Below, piece after piece: positions 61,696-64,000 of a stretch of 64,000 nucleotides of DNA. A model generated the notes under the pieces. That model was not told the origin of the DNA and did no database searches. It saw nothing but the letters and a program-made list of their open reading frames with translations. The position numbers and the translations under genes are program-made. How positions within the stretch are numbered: position 1 is the stretch's first letter; the number at the start of each line of letters is the position of its first letter. This DNA comes from Cupriavidus sp. (GTDB lineage: Bacteria; Pseudomonadota; Gammaproteobacteria; Burkholderiales; Burkholderiaceae), in NCBI GenBank assembly GCA_031181345.1, contig JAPSLC010000016.1, forward strand, positions 1-64,000. Reading direction: 5' to 3'.

Positions 61696-62113
61696 GGATT
61701 TCCCCTTGCAGGTGAAATGAAAGCGAAGAATTACGGGCAGGACGTGTCATTGCCACGGGGGTTGCCGACGCATTGGCCTGAAAGGCAAATGCCATTGCGG
61801 CAAGTCTGAGCTATGGCGGGTCCGGCCGCGTGCCGTGATGGAACGATAGTGGGGTCGGTCATGGCGCGATACGTTGCGCGTTCCGATATAGATGTCGGAG
61901 GAATCCGACAGCCTCCTGCATCACACCCGCGAACCCAGACCTGGCAACGGACGATGCGCCCTTGTTCCGCATGGCGGAAGTGGCGAAGGTTAAAATGGCA
62001 TAGACGTCTACCATTGTTTGCCATTGTTTTCCACCGCCGAGGCACCTAATCCTTCACTCCGCTTGATTTTTTCCAATTTTTCGTCACACTTGCCGGATAG
62101 CTGACCGAGCACG
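61696..62113. promoter_or_regulatory. 418-bp control region between the lipoprotein and GGDEF-EAL genes
   Basis: No gene is supported here. Three elements stand out: TGTCGGA-GGAA-TCCGACA at 61893-61910, TAGACGTCTA at 62001-62010, and the direct repeat CCATTGTTTG/CCATTGTTTT (62011-62030, period 10). The first lies 198 bases from the lipoprotein start, the others about 85-110 bases from the GGDEF-EAL start. Confidence 0.55.
61893..61910. promoter_or_regulatory. Palindromic operator candidate TGTCGGA/TCCGACA
   Basis: Perfect 7-bp arms with a 4-base GGAA centre. It is the strongest symmetrical site in this divergent region and could be an operator for a dimeric repressor controlling the lipoprotein gene. 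The regulator is unknown. Confidence 0.55.
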
Positions 62114-63478
62114 ATGTCGACAATCACAAACGGGGCGGGGATGGTGGCCAGGTCGGAGGCGATGGCGGCTGGCGCGGTTCCGGCGGCGGACACCGATCCG
62201 TTGACCGGGGTAGCAAGCCGCCCATTCTTCTTGAGCAAGCTCGAAGCACGCCTGCAGAACGAGGCCGTGCCGCGCTGCGCATTGATCCTGCTCGGTATCG
62301 ACGACTTCCGCGCCTTCAATGACATGCACGGTCATGGCGAGGGCGACCGCATCCTTCAGCAGATGGCCCGCCGGTTGCGCGACGCCACGCCGCGCGATGC
62401 CGTGATCGGCCGCACCGGCGGGGACGAGTTCGCCGTGCTGCTGCCTTCGATCTACGACCCTACCCTGGTGCGCCACGTCAGCGCGGCGATCCTGTCGCTG
62501 CTGTCCGAACCGTACGATTGCAATGGGCACCGCCACTATGTGTTGGCGAGCCTGGGCGCCTGCGTGATGCCGGCCGGCGGCGACAACGCCTCGGATGCGC
62601 TCGCTTCGGCCAGCCTGGCGCTGGCGCGGGCCAAGCGCGACGGCGGCCGCACCATCCGTTTCTTCAAGCCGCAGATGCGCGCCGACGTGACGAGCCGGCT
62701 GTCGCTGGTGCAGGCACTGCGCGAAGCCTATGCGAAGCGGCAATTCGAGCTGCTGTACCAGCCGCAGGTCGATCTGCGCGATGGCCGCATCGTGGGCGCC
62801 GAGGCGCTGATGCGCTGGCGCCATCCGACCCAGGGCCTGCTGGCCCCGGCGGTGTTTATCGATGCGCTGGCCGCCAGCAGCGTCGCGGTGGACGTCGGCA
62901 TGTGGCTGCTGCAGACGGCGTGCGCGCAGGCCCGGGCCTGGTCGCTGCAGTTCGACCAGGCGCCGCGCGTGGCGATCAACCTGTTCGCCGCGCAACTGGC
63001 GGAAAGCCGCCTGCTGACAGAAGTCCGGCACGTCCTGCGCGAACTCGCGCTGGAGCCGAACCGGCTGGAGCTGGAAATCACCGAGACCATCGCCCTGCAA
63101 CAGGGCGACGAGGTGTCCGGCCAGCTGCAGACGCTGCGCCGCGATGGCGTGACGCTGACCTGCGACGACTTTGGCACCGGCTATGCGTCGCTGAGCTTTC
63201 TGAAGACCTTCCCGGTCGATCGCATCAAGATCGACCAGTCCTTTATCCGCAACGTGACCCAGGACCCGGTCGACGCGGCCATCGTCCGCTCGGTGATCAA
63301 CGTCGGCGCCAGCCTGCGCATCGGCGTGATCGCCGAAGGCGTCGAGACGGTCGAGCAGCGCGACTTCCTGCTGGCGAACGGCTGCCACGAGGTCCAGGGC
63401 TATCTGTATGGCAAGCCGATGCCCGCCGACCAGCTGACGGACCGGCTGTACGAGCAGCAGCGGCTGGCCAAGGACTGA
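62114..63478 (+). CDS. Diguanylate cyclase/phosphodiesterase (GGDEF-EAL)
   Basis: This 454-residue cytoplasmic protein has a short N-terminal tail, a GGDEF domain (about 28-190) with the intact signature GRTGGDEFAVLL, and an EAL domain (about 200-440). The EAL domain keeps EALMRWRHP, NLFAAQL, LEITETIAL, DDFGTGYASLSFLKTF, KIDQSFI and AEGVET, all residues needed for c-di-GMP hydrolysis. No sensory domain (PAS, GAF, membrane) precedes them, which is unusual; only about 27 N-terminal residues are available. It may act both ways or depend on GTP. The ATG at 62114 has AGC-rich sequence upstream, without a strong ribosome site. It is divergent from the lipoprotein gene. Confidence 0.93.
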   Translation: MSTITNGAGMVARSEAMAAGAVPAADTDPLTGVASRPFFLSKLEARLQNEAVPRCALILLGIDDFRAFNDMHGHGEGDRILQQMARRLRDATPRDAVIGRTGGDEFAVLLPSIYDPTLVRHVSAAILSLLSEPYDCNGHRHYVLASLGACVMPAGGDNASDALASASLALARAKRDGGRTIRFFKPQMRADVTSRLSLVQALREAYAKRQFELLYQPQVDLRDGRIVGAEALMRWRHPTQGLLAPAVFIDALAASSVAVDVGMWLLQTACAQARAWSLQFDQAPRVAINLFAAQLAESRLLTEVRHVLRELALEPNRLELEITETIALQQGDEVSGQLQTLRRDGVTLTCDDFGTGYASLSFLKTFPVDRIKIDQSFIRNVTQDPVDAAIVRSVINVGASLRIGVIAEGVETVEQRDFLLANGCHEVQGYLYGKPMPADQLTDRLYEQQRLAKD

Positions 63479-63502
63479 GGCAACATCTGCCGTTCGGTTG
63501 TT

Positions 63503-63586
63503 CCCGTCCTTCCCGCGAAGGCGGGAACCCAGCGGCTTTCGCTGCCGAATGAAGACGCTGGGCCCCCGCTTTCGCGGGGGCGACCA
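63503..63586. repeat. REP-like palindromic element (copy 2)
   Basis: It has the same building plan as the element at 56.6 kb: TTCCCGCGAAGGCGGGAA, then CCCAGCG, a 22-base spacer, CGCTGGG and CCCCCGCTTTCGCGGGGG. The GCGGGAACCCAGCG core is shared exactly with copy 1. It lies 25 bases after the GGDEF-EAL stop and just before the end of the convergent receptor gene, so it may also act as a terminator. Confidence 0.85.
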
Positions 63587-63611
63587 GCTTTACCGCAGCG
63601 CGCTCTTGCTG

Positions 63612-64000
63612 TTACTTCGCCAGTTCCGACAGCCGCACCTGGCTGATCTTGCCGCCCTGGACCCAGCCGACTACGGTATCGGCCATCGAGCCGCCCTTTG
63701 CGTCGATGCCATCGATCTCGTTCGGGTTCAGCTCCTTCGGCAGCGTCTTCATCGCGTCGGGCATCTTGGCGCGGATCGCCGCCGCATCGGTGGTGGTGCC
63801 GGCCAGCTTCATCGCGTTGGCCAGCGTATGCACCATCGTGTAGTTCAGCGACATCTCGGTGGTTGCATCCTTGCCTTCGTGCAGCTTCTTGTACTTGTTG
63901 TTGAAGGCCTGCGTGGCCGGCCGGCTGTCGCTGTTCAGCGGCAGCACACCGATGGCGCCTTCCAGCATGCCCAGCCCATTGGTCACGCGCGCCATTTCGT
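63612..64000 (-). CDS. ABC-type branched-chain amino-acid-like substrate-binding protein (C-terminal part)
   Basis: Only the last 129 residues lie in the window; the gene continues beyond 64000. The sequence GVLPLNSDSRPATQAFNNKYKK, NYTMVHTLANAMKLAGTTTDAAAIRAKM and the ending GGSMADTVVGWVQGGKISQVRL is typical of the C-terminal lobe of Leu/Ile/Val-type (LivJ/K-like) periplasmic receptors. Such receptors deliver amino acids, amides or aromatic compounds to an ABC permease. The partner transporter genes are not visible. It converges on the GGDEF-EAL gene with a REP-like element between. Confidence 0.85.
   Translation of the reverse strand, partial: EMARVTNGLGMLEGAIGVLPLNSDSRPATQAFNNKYKKLHEGKDATTEMSLNYTMVHTLANAMKLAGTTTDAAAIRAKMPDAMKTLPKELNPNEIDGIDAKGGSMADTVVGWVQGGKISQVRLSELAK

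Noticed and set aside
61813..62049. A 78-codon frame in the lipoprotein-GGDEF-EAL gap
   Set aside because: No ribosome site or recognisable protein features, and it runs through three regulatory-looking motifs.

Overview
The window is a GC-rich bacterial chromosome segment with densely packed genes, short intergenic gaps and very strong third-position GC. That bias produces long meaningless reading frames opposite most real genes. The gene set points to the Burkholderiales, and a Cupriavidus- or Ralstonia-like organism is the best guess. The pointers are two Bug-type (TctC) periplasmic receptors, a TctBA tricarboxylate transporter, a CaiB/acyl-CoA dehydrogenase/Bug/IclR catabolic cluster, and a NorR-flavohaemoglobin pair with GGT-N7-ACC sites. 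The assignment is an inference from gene content. No rRNA, tRNA, CRISPR array, insertion sequence or prophage was seen.

Region 1 (1-5.7 kb, minus strand). A truncated thiamine-pyrophosphate dehydrogenase E1-alpha gene is preceded by a sigma-54-type promoter and two tandem palindromic upstream sites. Next comes an operon reading cupin, Bug receptor, acyl-CoA dehydrogenase, CaiB-type CoA transferase, then an IclR regulator behind a perfect hairpin. It looks like uptake and CoA-dependent breakdown of an unidentified carboxylate.

Region 2 (5.9-18.7 kb). This holds a PAS hybrid histidine kinase, a TPR protein divergent from a 1311-residue SARP/cyclase-like/AAA/TPR regulator, an ankyrin protein, a small YeaQ-type membrane protein, a DedA-rhodanese fusion, a luciferase-like monooxygenase and an unrecognised protein with weak uracil-DNA-glycosylase-superfamily resemblance.

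Region 3 (18.9-36 kb). This holds an unusual class A penicillin-binding protein, norR divergent from hmp (nitric oxide detoxification), two uncharacterised proteins, an AGCS alanine/glycine symporter, a BvgS-like phosphorelay kinase followed by an RcsB-like response regulator, a small exported protein, a PHB-depolymerase-type esterase and an MHS-family transporter.

Region 4 (36-48.2 kb). A 1335-residue AsmA/DUF748 envelope protein overlaps end-to-end with a CYP152-like P450 peroxygenase. Rubredoxin and three small membrane proteins follow. Then comes a complete caa3-type cytochrome oxidase operon (subunit II fused to cytochrome c, subunit I, two subunit III-like proteins, subunit IV).

Region 5 (48.2-64 kb). 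This holds MATE, EamA and Bcr/CflA transporters, a gamma-glutamyltransferase-Bug operon divergent from a LysR regulator, a BON protein, an aldehyde dehydrogenase, tctBA with a striking promoter region, a PadR-like protein, a DUF4397 lipoprotein, a GGDEF-EAL protein and the end of an ABC-type branched-chain amino-acid receptor gene. Two REP-like palindromic elements lie near 56.6 and 63.5 kb.
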